Below are positions 9,715-20,615 of a stretch of DNA of 64,000 bases, in pieces (positions within the stretch are counted from its first letter, which is position 1; each line of letters begins with the position of its first letter). The notes beneath the pieces were generated by a model. It saw nothing but the letters and a program-made list of their open reading frames with translations, was not told where the DNA came from and did not search any database. The stretch is from Mauremys mutica (taxonomy: Eukaryota; Chordata; Testudines; Geoemydidae): contig NC_059079.1 of assembly GCF_020497125.1 (NCBI RefSeq), positions 51,533,114 to 51,597,113 of the forward strand, read 5' to 3'. Made by a program: the position numbers and the translations under genes.

Positions 9715-11354
9715 AGTACAGGACTGTGACATATGTATAAAGTTAGATTATACTAAATTTAGACTTTAACACAGGTTGTCATAATTTCAAATTTAATATT
9801 AAATGAGTTAATCTAGTTTGGTTTATGAGAAGTTTAAATATAGACATGGTAAGCAAGCAGTATATTTTAATCGGATTCAATTTCCCCCACTCTCTCTATT
9901 TTAAACAAGAAAAAAAGAGTACTGTAACCTCTCAGGAGAGGTGATCAAAGGTAAAGAATTTCTGGACCCTCCATGCCCCTCTCAGTCTTGCTCAAGAGAA
10001 AAGAACAGATATGTCCACTCCTAGTGAGGTCTGATGCAAAAATCTAACAATGGGTATCACATAAGGTGAGAAGTTGAAAGACTCCACAGAGAATGATATT
10101 TGTCAGGGGTGTTGATCACAAAGTGAACAGTAACAAAATCCACCCCCCGCTTAAAAAAAAATACAGGAAAAACCCACAAAAACCAAACCAACAAACTAAA
10201 AACCTTATTCTTCCTTGGAGTTGGTTAAAAAACACATTTTTCAGAGGAACCTGAATTTTTTGCAAGCATAGTTATTGAGTCTCTCTTCAACACTATATGA
10301 TCCTTCCCTCACAAGTTGCCTTGCATCTACATAACTATCACACAAAGAAACTGTAAACAAGAAAAGAAAGGATTTTGTAGTTTTCTGCTGCAAAAGTAAT
10401 TATGTGAGGATAGCAATTAAAAATAATTGGCCATTACTTTGTTTTCAAAGGGAAACCGGCATTTCACCATTTATCCATTTCAGGCTGTTACATCATAAAT
10501 GACATGACAGCTTGTATTGTTTTTGTCAACATAATGATTTGACATGGCAAAATGATGAAAAGGCAAATTTCTGCTGAAAGTTTAAAGTGATGCACAATCA
10601 TTTTTTCTGAGAAACACATTATCAGTCCATAAATTGATGAATGATCCTACTGCTTCAACCTACGGCTCTATTCACATTACCTTTAATGGATAGTATGTGT
10701 GCGTATAAAGGGGAAACAGACCACTAGTCTTGCATTTAAGATAGGATGGACATTTTCCCTTGCTCTCAATAATTCCAAGTCTTTTTTCCCCCTTAGTGAA
10801 ATCTTCAGTGACTTGGGTCATTATACTTTATTTCTCATTCAAGGTTTATTTGATTTTTTTTAAATTATATATATATATATATATTACACTCATAGTTTCA
10901 ATTCCTTTCATTGCAGGAATTTAAAATATTTTACAAATATTAATGAACGGTGCCTCACAATATGAGTCTGAAGTAACTACCACTATATATTATGTTTATT
11001 TTACAGATAGGAAATGGAAGCACCCAGTGTGAATTCTGCTGTTAGGTATGCCGTTGTAAATCCAGAGTAACAGCACTGTAAATTAAGGTCCCAACTCCTT
11101 GGCTACAGGCCCCACCTGCTGTTCTACAAGGGTCTACACAGCACTTTCCAACAAACAACAAGTATGGTATAATGTTTACATTTGGTATATCACCACTCTA
11201 CGCTCCCATATACACTCTCCTGCACTTCAAGAAAGGATGTCCCAACCCTCCCTAATGTTCTGTGTGTCTAAGGTCGAGATCCAGCACATCTCTCTGCACA
11301 GAGCTCATTGAAGAATCAGGACATACATTTGTAGAAGGTGGTAGGGTATTATAT
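9715..11354. other. Unannotated AT-rich stretch
   Basis: Apart from a TA microsatellite at 10865-10884, I see no gene, RNA or delimited repeat. Short ORFs such as 11099-11311 lack coding character. Confidence 0.4.
10865..10884. repeat. TA dinucleotide microsatellite
   Basis: About ten TA units in a row. Confidence 0.9.
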
Positions 11355-11450
11355 TATTTGTATTCCCTGTACAGTGCCTAGTACAATGGGGTTCTATTCT
11401 TGGTTGGTCTGACATTTTAATAAACACGATTACTATTAATAATGAATGCA
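11355..11450 (+). repeat. Ancient LINE/SINE tail, L2/MIR-like
   Basis: The phrase TACAGTGCCTAGTACAATGG followed by an AT-rich, ATTACTATTAATAATGA-like end resembles the 3' tail of L2/MIR-type retroposons. A second copy (TACAGCGCCTAGCTGTACAA) lies at 19048-19165. Confidence 0.45.
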
Positions 11451-11559
11451 TACTAATATTTTAGAAATAGGATTTGATTCTGTAATTAATGATTGAATTA
11501 TAGTCTATAGTCAAGGAAGCATGGATGGAAAGAGTTATAGTTGTATTTGTCATGCTTTC

Positions 11560-12420
11560 TGGGGTGGTTCACAACTGTGAGTGCCAACCTGAGGGCAGAC
11601 TGTCAAAAAGCTGGGTAGAAACCCCCAGCAGATTGTATGTTCTATAATTAGATTTCAGCAACCCAGTGACAAGTGTGAACCCATAAAGCACTATAAGAGT
11701 CTCACCATGGATCACAGACAGTTCCTTTGAGCATTCCAGTCTGTCTTGCCACCGAACAAAATCATAACAATATTCAGGTTACTCCCAGTCCCAAAGGACC
11801 AGGCACTTACTCCAGGTCATTTGTACTCAGATCTCAAACCAAAGACAATGCCTGTAGCCAATCCTGTAATAAATTAACTAAAGAGTGATTAATAAAAAAT
11901 AGGAGAGTTATTTACAAGATTAAAACATGAAGCATATGCACAAAAATGAGCGCAGTCTTAGATTTTAAAAAGTAATACAAGAGTCTATAATAAGCAGCTA
12001 TATGTCGTTTAGGGCTGACCCATGCCAAGCAGCATGAGGATCTCTTGCTTATGTTTAGGAATCTTTGCCCCTCAGAATTCAGACAGCATAAAGATCCTGA
12101 TTTCTCCTAATCAGGGATTTTTATTCCCTTTCACCTCAGAATCCAAGCTGATGGGATGATTTCATGCACAGGTTTCCTCTTCCAAGAGGGAGAATGCAGT
12201 CAACAACGTCTCTGTCCTTTGGTGCTACACAATGCCTCATTTGCCTTCAGTGAGCCATCTTGTTTGCAGGACCAGAACTCTATCGTAGTTAATGCTTCTT
12301 TGCTGTTTGTTGAGTTACACAATTAGAGGTTTACAATGCAAACACTCAATATAACTTTATACCCTGGGATACAGATACTATAAGGAGGATTACTTACATG
12401 CAGCATCCTAAAACTCTTCC
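11560..12420. repeat. Candidate dispersed repeat, possibly LTR-derived
   Basis: This block has the texture of a dispersed turtle repeat (for example GTTCACAACTGTGAGTGCCA near 11568 and CCAAAGGACCAGGCACTTAC near 11795). No coding frame is present, and I cannot see terminal repeats or target duplications, so class and boundaries are uncertain. Confidence 0.35.
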
Positions 12421-13068
12421 TTAAAGTGTAGACACTAAACACATTCTTATAACTCTAATATCTATTTTAACTATACCTACCCACAGGTAAGCCAGACTGG
12501 TTTCCAGCTGTGCGTTTGTAAGTTTCAGTGATGCCTGTGGGGTGTTGGCATGAGCTCGCATCTGCTTTGCCAGTATCACAGTATTTTCAGCCTTAGTTTT
12601 GATATGTCCTGATTTCTGTAGGGAATCATGAAACTGTAATCTTGCATTAACATAGGTTTTTATTTGTTTGTTTTGTCTTTGATAATACAGATTTATTTTA
12701 AAATAAAAAATTACAGGTAAACCCAACAAATTTCGGTCAAGAGGTTGAAACAAACTTTTGAAGTTCAAAAACATTTCAAAGTATCTTCCTTTTTCTTAAT
12801 TTTTGCATATCTCTGTAATTCTCTGACTGGGTGAGAGTTAGAGGCAAAAATGCCAAAATATTACTAGATAGTATTTCTCATGATATTTCTAACCAAATCT
12901 TCGAAAGGAAGTACTGAAAATCTTGCAAATGAGTTTGGTTTTGCAAGATTTTCACCCCAGGATTTTTGGATAAAAATCCTAACTTCTGGGCTTCACTAAT
13001 TGGAACTGTTTTCAGCCACCTCAAATATAAATTATCCTTTTTAATGACACTGTTGGTCATGTAATATA

Positions 13069-13071
<3 letters not shown>
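12421..13071. other. Unannotated spacer
   Basis: A 117-codon minus ORF (12421-12774) and an 86-codon one (12878-13138) occur, but the first has no recognisable motif and the second reads into the CT microsatellite. I do not call a gene. Confidence 0.4.
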
Positions 13072-13110
<39 letters not shown>

Positions 13111-13120
13111 ATATATATAT
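13072..13120. repeat. Compound CT/TA microsatellite
   Basis: About 17 CT units (13072-13106) pass directly into about seven TA units (to 13120). Confidence 0.95.
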
Positions 13121-13386
13121 TTTCATTCTTTTCATCAAAAAATGTCAAAAGGTGGGCAGGGAACACCATGTATCTGAAGTCAGGAAACAGTTATCTAAGA
13201 CTGACCATTTCTGAATTATCACAGCCCACACAGCTTTCTAACTTCACCTGCTGAAAAAAAGTGTTTGTTGCTCTTTTTGGAGACTGACAAAGTGTAGGAT
13301 GGACAGGTATCTGTGAGGAAACTCTAACAACAGCCAGGGGAGAAAACAGAGGGTAAGATTTACATTTGTCTTGATGTTATTTTAAG

Positions 13387-14098
13387 TGTAGCGCCACGAC
13401 GGCTCACCGCCACAGCACCTCCTGCTGGTCATCAAGGGAATTAGCTCACCAACCTCCAGAACACCCTCTGCAGGCCAGTGTCTCGCTTGCTGCTGGCCCC
13501 AGTGTCCCTCCTAGACCCCAGTGCCCCTCCTCTCAGGGTTCTGCCCCCTGCAGTACCCTGCAGTCTATTTGGGTCTCCCCTCCCTGGGAAACACCCAATC
13601 CCCATCCCACCTTGCCTCAGTCTTTGGCTACTGCCAGTCACCATCTAGCCCCTGCTCACTGGGGTGGATTGCAGTGTTATTGCCACTCATCATCGGCAAG
13701 GAGGCTTTGGACCTGCTGCCTCTGCCTACCCTTGGGCTGTCCTCTCTGCAACCCCAGTACCTTCTCAGCCTTTGACAAGGCCTGCAACCTGGGGGTTTTC
13801 CAGGCCGAAGCTCCCCAGATCCTCTGGCCTTTCCCCAGCCCTACTCCAGTTAGGTACCCTGCCCAGCTCCCAGCAGCGAGGCCCATCCCTCTCCACATCT
13901 AAAGAGAGACTGTCTGTTGGCTTCTGGCCCACAGCCCTCTTATAAGGGCCAGATGGACCCTGATTAAGCTGGCCACAGCTGTGTTCAACTACCCACTCAG
14001 CTTCCCCAGCTGTTCTTAATCCCTCTTACCCTGCTGCAGTCCTCTCCAGGGATGCTTTCACTCTTCCAGGCCCGGAGCGGGGTAATCACCCTGCTACG
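13387..14098 (+). mobile_element. Solo LTR of a retrovirus-like element (712 bp)
   Basis: The segment begins TGTAGCGCCACGACGG and ends ACCCTGCTACG, nearly the TGTAGC...GCTACA inverted ends typical of an LTR with its final base changed. It is flanked by TAAG at 13383-13386 and TAAG at 14099-14102, a 4-bp target duplication. A TATA-like TATAAG lies at 13941. It is C-rich on the plus strand, which explains several overlapping ORFs without biological meaning. No internal gag, pol or env sequence adjoins it, so it is a recombination-derived solo LTR. ERV versus Gypsy origin cannot be settled from the LTR alone. Confidence 0.8.
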
Positions 14099-14102
14099 TA
14101 AG

Positions 14103-17100
14103 TTACAAATAAAGCATAATCCCCAGAAAGGGGTGCAGGGGAGTAGGGTTGGATTAATTACAATGAGATAGATTGTACAACTCTAGTTATCTTGACAAGC
14201 ATTTACTCACTAGAGTGGAGCCATTGACTTCAATGGGACCACTGGTGTAAGTACTCAGGTAAATTCCACAGTCCGGCCAAATCGGTGAAAGTCCACCTGC
14301 CTCAGAGAAACACTTTTAGAAACACTTTTGCAGTATGTCAATTTTAAGCATATATTACTGTCCGTGTTTTGTATACCTACTCGCTATGTTACATAAGCTC
14401 AACAGCACAAGTTAAACATTGCGTGACAGTGTAAAATCTGAATGTTTTTTATTTGCTCAATTTAAATTAGGCATTCGATATTGTTTTAATGTTGGGTTGT
14501 TTTGTATATAGACAGATTCCAGAGGGAGCAGATTTTCTCTTTGCTTTTATCTGGTCAGGGATTAAAGTAAGTGTTAAATACACAAGAACTAGGGGAAAGA
14601 AAATTAAGTTTCATATTGTACAACCAATGCCAAATCTAGGTCAGTGTCACTTTCATTGCTGGATCCTGTCCAAAGTAGGGTGAAAAGCTCATGATTTGGT
14701 TTATTATGGATTTTTACTGTTTTTATGAACTGAGACTTGCTGAAATTTTCATTAGGATAATACTTTTCACCTTTTGTCTTAATCCTTATCCCTTTCCTCT
14801 TGCATAAATGATAGGTTTTAAAATTTTTGCCACTTCTATTGATTTTAGAAGCCTTGCATTGAGAAAATTTTGTTTAGAAAAATCATTCTTCATCAAGGTG
14901 AATGTAAGAATATGACATTCAACAAAGGATTCTCAGGTCTGGATCACTAATGGGGGCTAATTTAATAGGCTAAAGAACTAATCAACTGAGATATTTTATA
15001 TTTTTTAAGGACATTCATCTGATCCAAAACCCAGTATCTTCTCTACCAGTGTAGTAAGGAGGGCATTTTTAAGAAGAGTTCCTTCTGTTATGTTTGCAAG
15101 CTGCTCTTTATGTTGCTTATCCCAAAACTTAGAAATAACTACTGGATATAGTGTATTTCACTTTATGTATAATAAGCAGACTAAACACTCTGAGCAATAC
15201 AAAATGAAATAAAGATATAGCCAACATCCCTGATATCTCTTGATTAAACAAAGTAGGATTTATTGGTTGTAGCTGGCTACTCATGGATTCCTTAATTCAT
15301 GGACATTCGGCATTCAAAAGAGCTTATTCTTAGACTTCAAGGTGTGCTGTGTCAATATGGACTAATTATTAATTAAATTGTTCTCACAATAGTTCACTGA
15401 TCACTTTATTATTTCAGATATATGCAATAAAATATGATTGGCCAAATTCTGACATGAATTATATCCAAAGCACTGCTATTGACTTTTTTCTAAAAATGAG
15501 CAGAATTCAGCCATGTGTTAAGTAACTATAGATCCACTATATTCTTTTGTAAAAAATAAAAAAATAAAATCCTAGTTTTGGAATGCAAGCTGTGACAAAC
15601 TTTTAAACTCCAGTACATGTGAGTAGTAGCAATGTATTTCAACTCTCACACTCTGTACTAAACAGTCCCCAAGTTGAAACACAGTGAGATACCTCATTAG
15701 AAAGACTGGAAATACACATAAATAAGTGAAGTTGGAAGAACCAGAGGTGGCACAGCTCCTTTCCAATATGAATTATATATTTGTTTAGTTCAGAACTGAT
15801 CTTTAAATAACCATTTCTGGCTAGAAGAAATATTACTGTTGGTATGTAAAAAGCCACTTACATTTATGAAAATAAAAAAAAACCTAGATATTTGACATTA
15901 AAATAGAATTGTCAGATTTGCAGCATGCAGCAAATCAGGGTCTAGCAGAAGGACTTCCTGAGCCTGGATTTTCAAAGATGTTTCAGGGAGTGTGGGAGCA
16001 GGAAAATGGAAGGAATGAAGCAAGAATTCAACAGGTATCAGGAAAGAGTGTTTAGACATTTGGTTAAGTTTTGCATTAACATATTGCTTGATGTTTCCCT
16101 GAAGCAAAATTTTAGAGATTCATCTACCATAAATCAATGTAAATGCATATATACTTTTGATTTATATGCTATCTGCAATTATACCAACTAGAGACTAATT
16201 ATGGCTTCTTCCAGAACCCCAAGATTCCCATTGATAGTTTCCTATTGAGTTTCTATTTCTCCTTCCTCTGCCTCCCCATTGTGCTCATGCAACTACCACC
16301 TGCTTTACAGAGTTATAGACATATATCCAGGAGAGATCTGGTCCCCTCATTTTTCTGTCAGTGATGTGTGCTGAACAAAACCCAGTAGGAAACATTAGCA
16401 CAGTTCAGTTTATGTAGCTGTATTTTTGGAACATTTCTCCTTAGAATGAATGTGAAGTTGATGGGAACTTCTCCTCAAGGGACTGCTTCACAACAAGTAG
16501 CATTTGTAAAAAAGTTCAATGTCAGAGATGTAATGTCTCATACGGTAATTCTGAGGTGCTAGCTGTGCTGTCAAATGGGGATGGTGATGATGGAGAGAAG
16601 TTAAAAATCTTCAAGGCCCTCTCTTTTCATCAGCTTGTTGCAGTTTCTCTAGTTTTTTTTCCCTCAGATGCACCTGACAACTGTTATATATTCCATTCAG
16701 TCTTAATGACCCTTTTTAGAAGTGTGACATTCCAATGTACTTGAAAGAGAAAAATAAATCCAATTATGTTAGTTGTCTAATATTGTTCGTATCCCTTAAA
16801 TATTTTCACTGTAACCTTCCTTCCCATTTTATATAATAGATATGTCATATTTTATGGGGAACAGACATTCAAAGCCATAAACTTCCATTGACTACAGTGG
16901 AAGCTGTACCAGGGATAAATTTGGCCTGTTATATCTGCTGAGGATATACAGAATGGAAGTATTCCCCAATGCAGTAGAAGTTCAACTACAATAACTGAAC
17001 AAGGTAAGATATATGAATATTTCACAGAGCATTACAAATACCACTTAACTTCTACAGTCATTTTGCCTTACAAAGGCTACAGGCACAGTAGGTGTTCAAC

Positions 17101-17787
17101 AAACACTCAACGCCTCCAATCACCATTCAACACTTCTGAAAATCAGGCCCACAGACTGAGGTGATACACAGAATTTGGATCCCAACTAGAATTTCTCCAT
17201 GCTTAAGAGGATAAAATGAAATTTTTCATTCTACTCTTACTTGGACAGTGCTTTTTTTGCCTATGTTCACGGTGTCCAGCACATTGTTCTGCATTTTTTC
17301 ACACAAAACTTCATAAAACAGATCTGGCCACCACTGCACAATAGTCCATAGAATGGGATGGGAGTGAAGAGGGAAGCAGGCTTTGCAACCTTCGTGCTCA
17401 GCAGAGTATATTGTTATTAGATAGAAAGTCATAGGGAGGTATAGCTCCACCTCTTACTCATGCCTGTGCCTAAATCCCAGAGTTTGGTCCTTTAGCATGT
17501 GTATATCTTCTTTCTTCCACTCCTGGTTTTGTGCCTGGTATCATGCTGTCCTTTATTGCTGGAGTAGTCTGTTTGTGGTCATCCATCCAGAAGCTGCTTT
17601 TACCTTCTCATCATTCTTCCTTGAAGCCCAGACTTCCTATTATCACTTTTAAACTTCATACTATCTTCTGCTGAAACTATGCTGTCCAATATCTTGTTTA
17701 GATTCTAAGGTCTTCTGGAGAGGGATTATCCCTTATCTAGGTTTGTAAAACACTGGATACGTATATGGAGATGTAAGTGTTGATTGA
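14103..17787. other. Unannotated AT-rich stretch
   Basis: No coding or RNA gene is supported. A short phrase CCATTGACTTCAATGGGACC near 14220 and CCATTGACTACAGTGGAAGC near 16885 resemble pieces of ancient amniote repeats, too short to delimit. Confidence 0.4.
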
Positions 17788-18030
17788 TTTAAGGTCAGAA
17801 GGGATCATTAGATCATCCAATCTGATCTCCTGCATAACACAAGCCATAGAATTTCACTGTTACCTCTATAGTGAGCCCAAAGCACATATTCCAAAAAGGT
17901 ACCCCATCCCCATCTTCATTTCAAAACATCACAAGATGAAGAACCCATCACTTCCCTTGGTAGGGAATTCTAATGATAGCTTAGACCCTCACTGTTAAAA
18001 ATGTGTGCCTTATTTCTAATTTGGACCTTA
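17788..18030 (-). mobile_element. CR1 3' fragment, antisense
   Basis: The plus strand starts AAGGTCAGAAGGGATCATTA with CTGATCTCCTGCATAACACA, the complement of a CR1 3' end. It continues through AGAACCCATCACTTCCCTTG to CCTCACTGTTAAAAATGTGT, the complement of the C-terminal ORF2 region. Only the last few hundred bases of the LINE are present and they are heavily diverged. Confidence 0.75.
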
Positions 18031-18634
18031 ATATAACCCACACTTGAGACCCTCTCCTTTCAAATAAACATGTGGCTCAATTATGGACAAACCTTGGACT
18101 GAGTTTACCTTAATTAGACTTTCAATTTATTCTTAAACTACATAATTACAATACAGGATAATTTATGTAGCAAATATTTATATCTGTTTTGTATTTATAG
18201 GTTTCTATTACTGAATCTGAATCCTTCCTGTGCAGTCAGACATCACTTAGGGCAAGAACAAAGCTCTGCCATCTTAATCTGTCATGCTGTATGCCGGAAT
18301 AGCTACTTTGCTGTGTTTTTATAACTTATTTTTTTTTATGAGGATAGAATGTTGGCCTGTCACTCAACTCCTAACCTGGAGGATCAATGGACAGGTTTTC
18401 ATCTGATCTCTACCCTATCAGGAATTAAAACTCCCACTGGCATAGCTCTCGGGATCATTGGAAAACACAAGCCTTCCGACTGTGTCAAGGTGCAGTCCCC
18501 AGGGAAGGTAGGTTTATATCATGCCTGTAGCAATTAATGAATCCTGGCAATCCCTGGATGACTGAGAGCTAGATGTCACCCCAGCAAGTCCCATTCAGTT
18601 CATTAAACTATTTCCAACATTCAATCAATCCTTC
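18031..18634. other. Unannotated spacer
   Basis: Nothing recognisable. The ORF at 18349-18537 has no family signature. Confidence 0.35.
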
Positions 18635-18642
18635 CCACCTAC

Positions 18643-18865
18643 CAGGGGTAAATCTAGGCATTTTGCCGCCCCAAGCACGGCAGGCAGGCTGCCTTCGGCG
18701 GCTTGCCTGCGGAGGGTCCGCCGAAGCCGCGGGTCCAGCGGACCCTCCGCAGGCATGCCACCGAAGGTAGCCTGCCTGCCGCCCTCGCAGTGACCAGCAG
18801 AGCTCCCCCAGTGGCTTGCTGCCCCAAGCACGCGCTTGGCATGCTGATGCCTGGAGCCGCCCCTG
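18643..18865. mobile_element. hAT-type foldback MITE (223 bp)
   Basis: The ends are CAGGGGTAAATCTAGGCA and TGCCTGGAGCCGCCCCTG, an imperfect inverted repeat. The flanks CCACCTAC (18635-18642) and CCACTCAC (18866-18873) are a probable diverged 8-bp target duplication. The GC-rich interior is a long palindrome: GGCAGGCTGCCTTCGGCGGC and its inverted partner near 18750-18785 would form a hairpin. Multiple overlapping frames in this segment are shadows of the palindrome. Confidence 0.85.
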
Positions 18866-19047
18866 CCACTCACCCACACACTACTCCCAAGCCTTTCAGA
18901 AGTGGACATCTGAGGAAGGCTATCTGGGAGAGGTGGGCCATTTAAGTGGTGTTCTCATTTAAGTGGTGTTCTGTTCTTTTTGTTACATGAGGATTTTTGG
19001 ATGTCTAGTTTTGTCCTATTGCCTGATTTGTGCTTTTAGGTTTACTA

Positions 19048-19165
19048 AAATACTTGGCTAGTAAGCTCTTTGGAACAGGGACCCTCTTTTTGTTCTGTTT
19101 CTACAGCGCCTAGCTGTACAAAGGGGTCCTGGTCCATGACTGGGGATCCTAGGTGTCACTGTAAT
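19048..19165 (+). repeat. Ancient L2/MIR-like retroposon tail
   Basis: The run TAAGCTCTTTGGAACAGGGA, then TACAGCGCCTAGCTGTAC and GGGGTCCTGGTCCATGACTG, matches the style of a widespread amniote repeat. It shares its core with the copy at 11355-11450. Confidence 0.5.
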
Positions 19166-20349
19166 AGAAATACGAAGTGTATGGAGAGAGGCTTTTTATT
19201 CTGGATTTTTAGTTTTTATAACATCAAATAAATAGATACAAAATACAAGCAATATCATTAGGGTAAAAAGTGATTTAATTTTCTTTTTGAAAATGTCACC
19301 TGGAAAGGGTAACACGTGAATATACTAACTCAACCAAGAACACAGTATCAGGGAATATGGGTTAGCTTATTAAGTCTTATTTCTTATATTATTTCATTGG
19401 TTTCAAAAATACAGTCCAGTTTTGCCAGGTGCATGATAAATTGTAAAATCTGCTCACTGACCTTTCTGATTAGTTCAAAGTCAAATCGTGCTACATTACA
19501 GTGGCTACCACTACTGTAAACCACATCTTTGTATTTTCTTGTCTTTGAACTATCATCTCATTTCTTCAGCCTATTCATCTTTTAGACACTCTTGCTTTCA
19601 CTTTCACAGTGAGATACCTGCCGGAAGATAATTATTTGGTACGTTTTCTCTGTCCTTTGGATTGTAAGTCACAGATGCTTGTCACCCTGTTCTTCGTGGT
19701 GATGTGAACTTCCATGAACTTTCTATTTGGTGAACAAGACCCCGTAAGACAGAAAATTTACTGTCATTCACCTGTTAAGCTCCTTTATGGCGTCTTTTGC
19801 TCTCCTTTACTGGTTGGGTTCATTTTAGTGGCTTAGATGACTATGACAGAGAGAGAAACTGTTGGTGCCAGTAATCACTGAATGCTCTGATTTAGTCTAT
19901 CACTGAAGCAGTCATATGAAGATGATATAAACTAATGTCATTCAGCATGGCAGAGTGGGGAAAGGCTGTCTTTTTTCTATTATTTTTGTTAACAGAGGTG
20001 GATACAGGGAGTGTGTCAGATTTTGTAGCTGGAAATGTAGTTCAAAGACAGGCCACTATTTTTTTATTGTATATAAATCAATGTGTTCATGAGGAATAAA
20101 TGATAGGCTTTTACTGCTCTGCAATGGGAAGGGAAATTGAATTCAAGAGTCCAAATTCTACCTTTTTCTTCTCCCCATGTAGTACCAATGGCTTCAAAAC
20201 TATTGCATGGAGGTATGAAGGTAAGTACTGAATTTGTCTGAATTAATCTGTCTAATATCATTTGCAGTGATATAAATCCACAAAAATTCCAGTAGTGTCC
20301 ATGGAGTTACCTGGTACAAACCTGTGTAAATTCAAAATCAGCTCTCATA
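19166..20349. other. Unannotated AT-rich stretch
   Basis: No gene, RNA or clear repeat seen. Confidence 0.4.
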
Positions 20350-20615
20350 GAGTACATCTACATTGGAATAAAAGACCCTCAGGATAGCCATGGCTGGCCT
20401 GACTCAGCTGACTCAGGCTCCTGGGGATCAGGTTGTGAGAATCTTAAATTGTAGTGAAGATGTTCGAGTTTGGACTGGAGCACAGGCTCTGGAACCCTGC
20501 CTCCTCTCAGGGTCTCAGAGTCCAGGCTGCAGCCCAAGCATGAACGTCTATAGAGCAATTTTACAGCACTGCAGCCTGAGCCCGTAAGCCTGAGTCAGCT
20601 GACCTGGGCCATTTA
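20350..20615. mobile_element. Palindromic Harbinger-type MITE, decayed
   Basis: The left half reads TACATCTACATTGGAATAAA then CTGACTCAGCTGACTCAGGC. The right half contains the inverted GCCTGAGTCAGCTGACCTGG. The middle is a second palindrome around CCAGGCTGCAGCCCAAGC. The architecture is the same as the better preserved copy at 26179-26483. Terminal bases and target duplication are too eroded to read. Confidence 0.75.
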
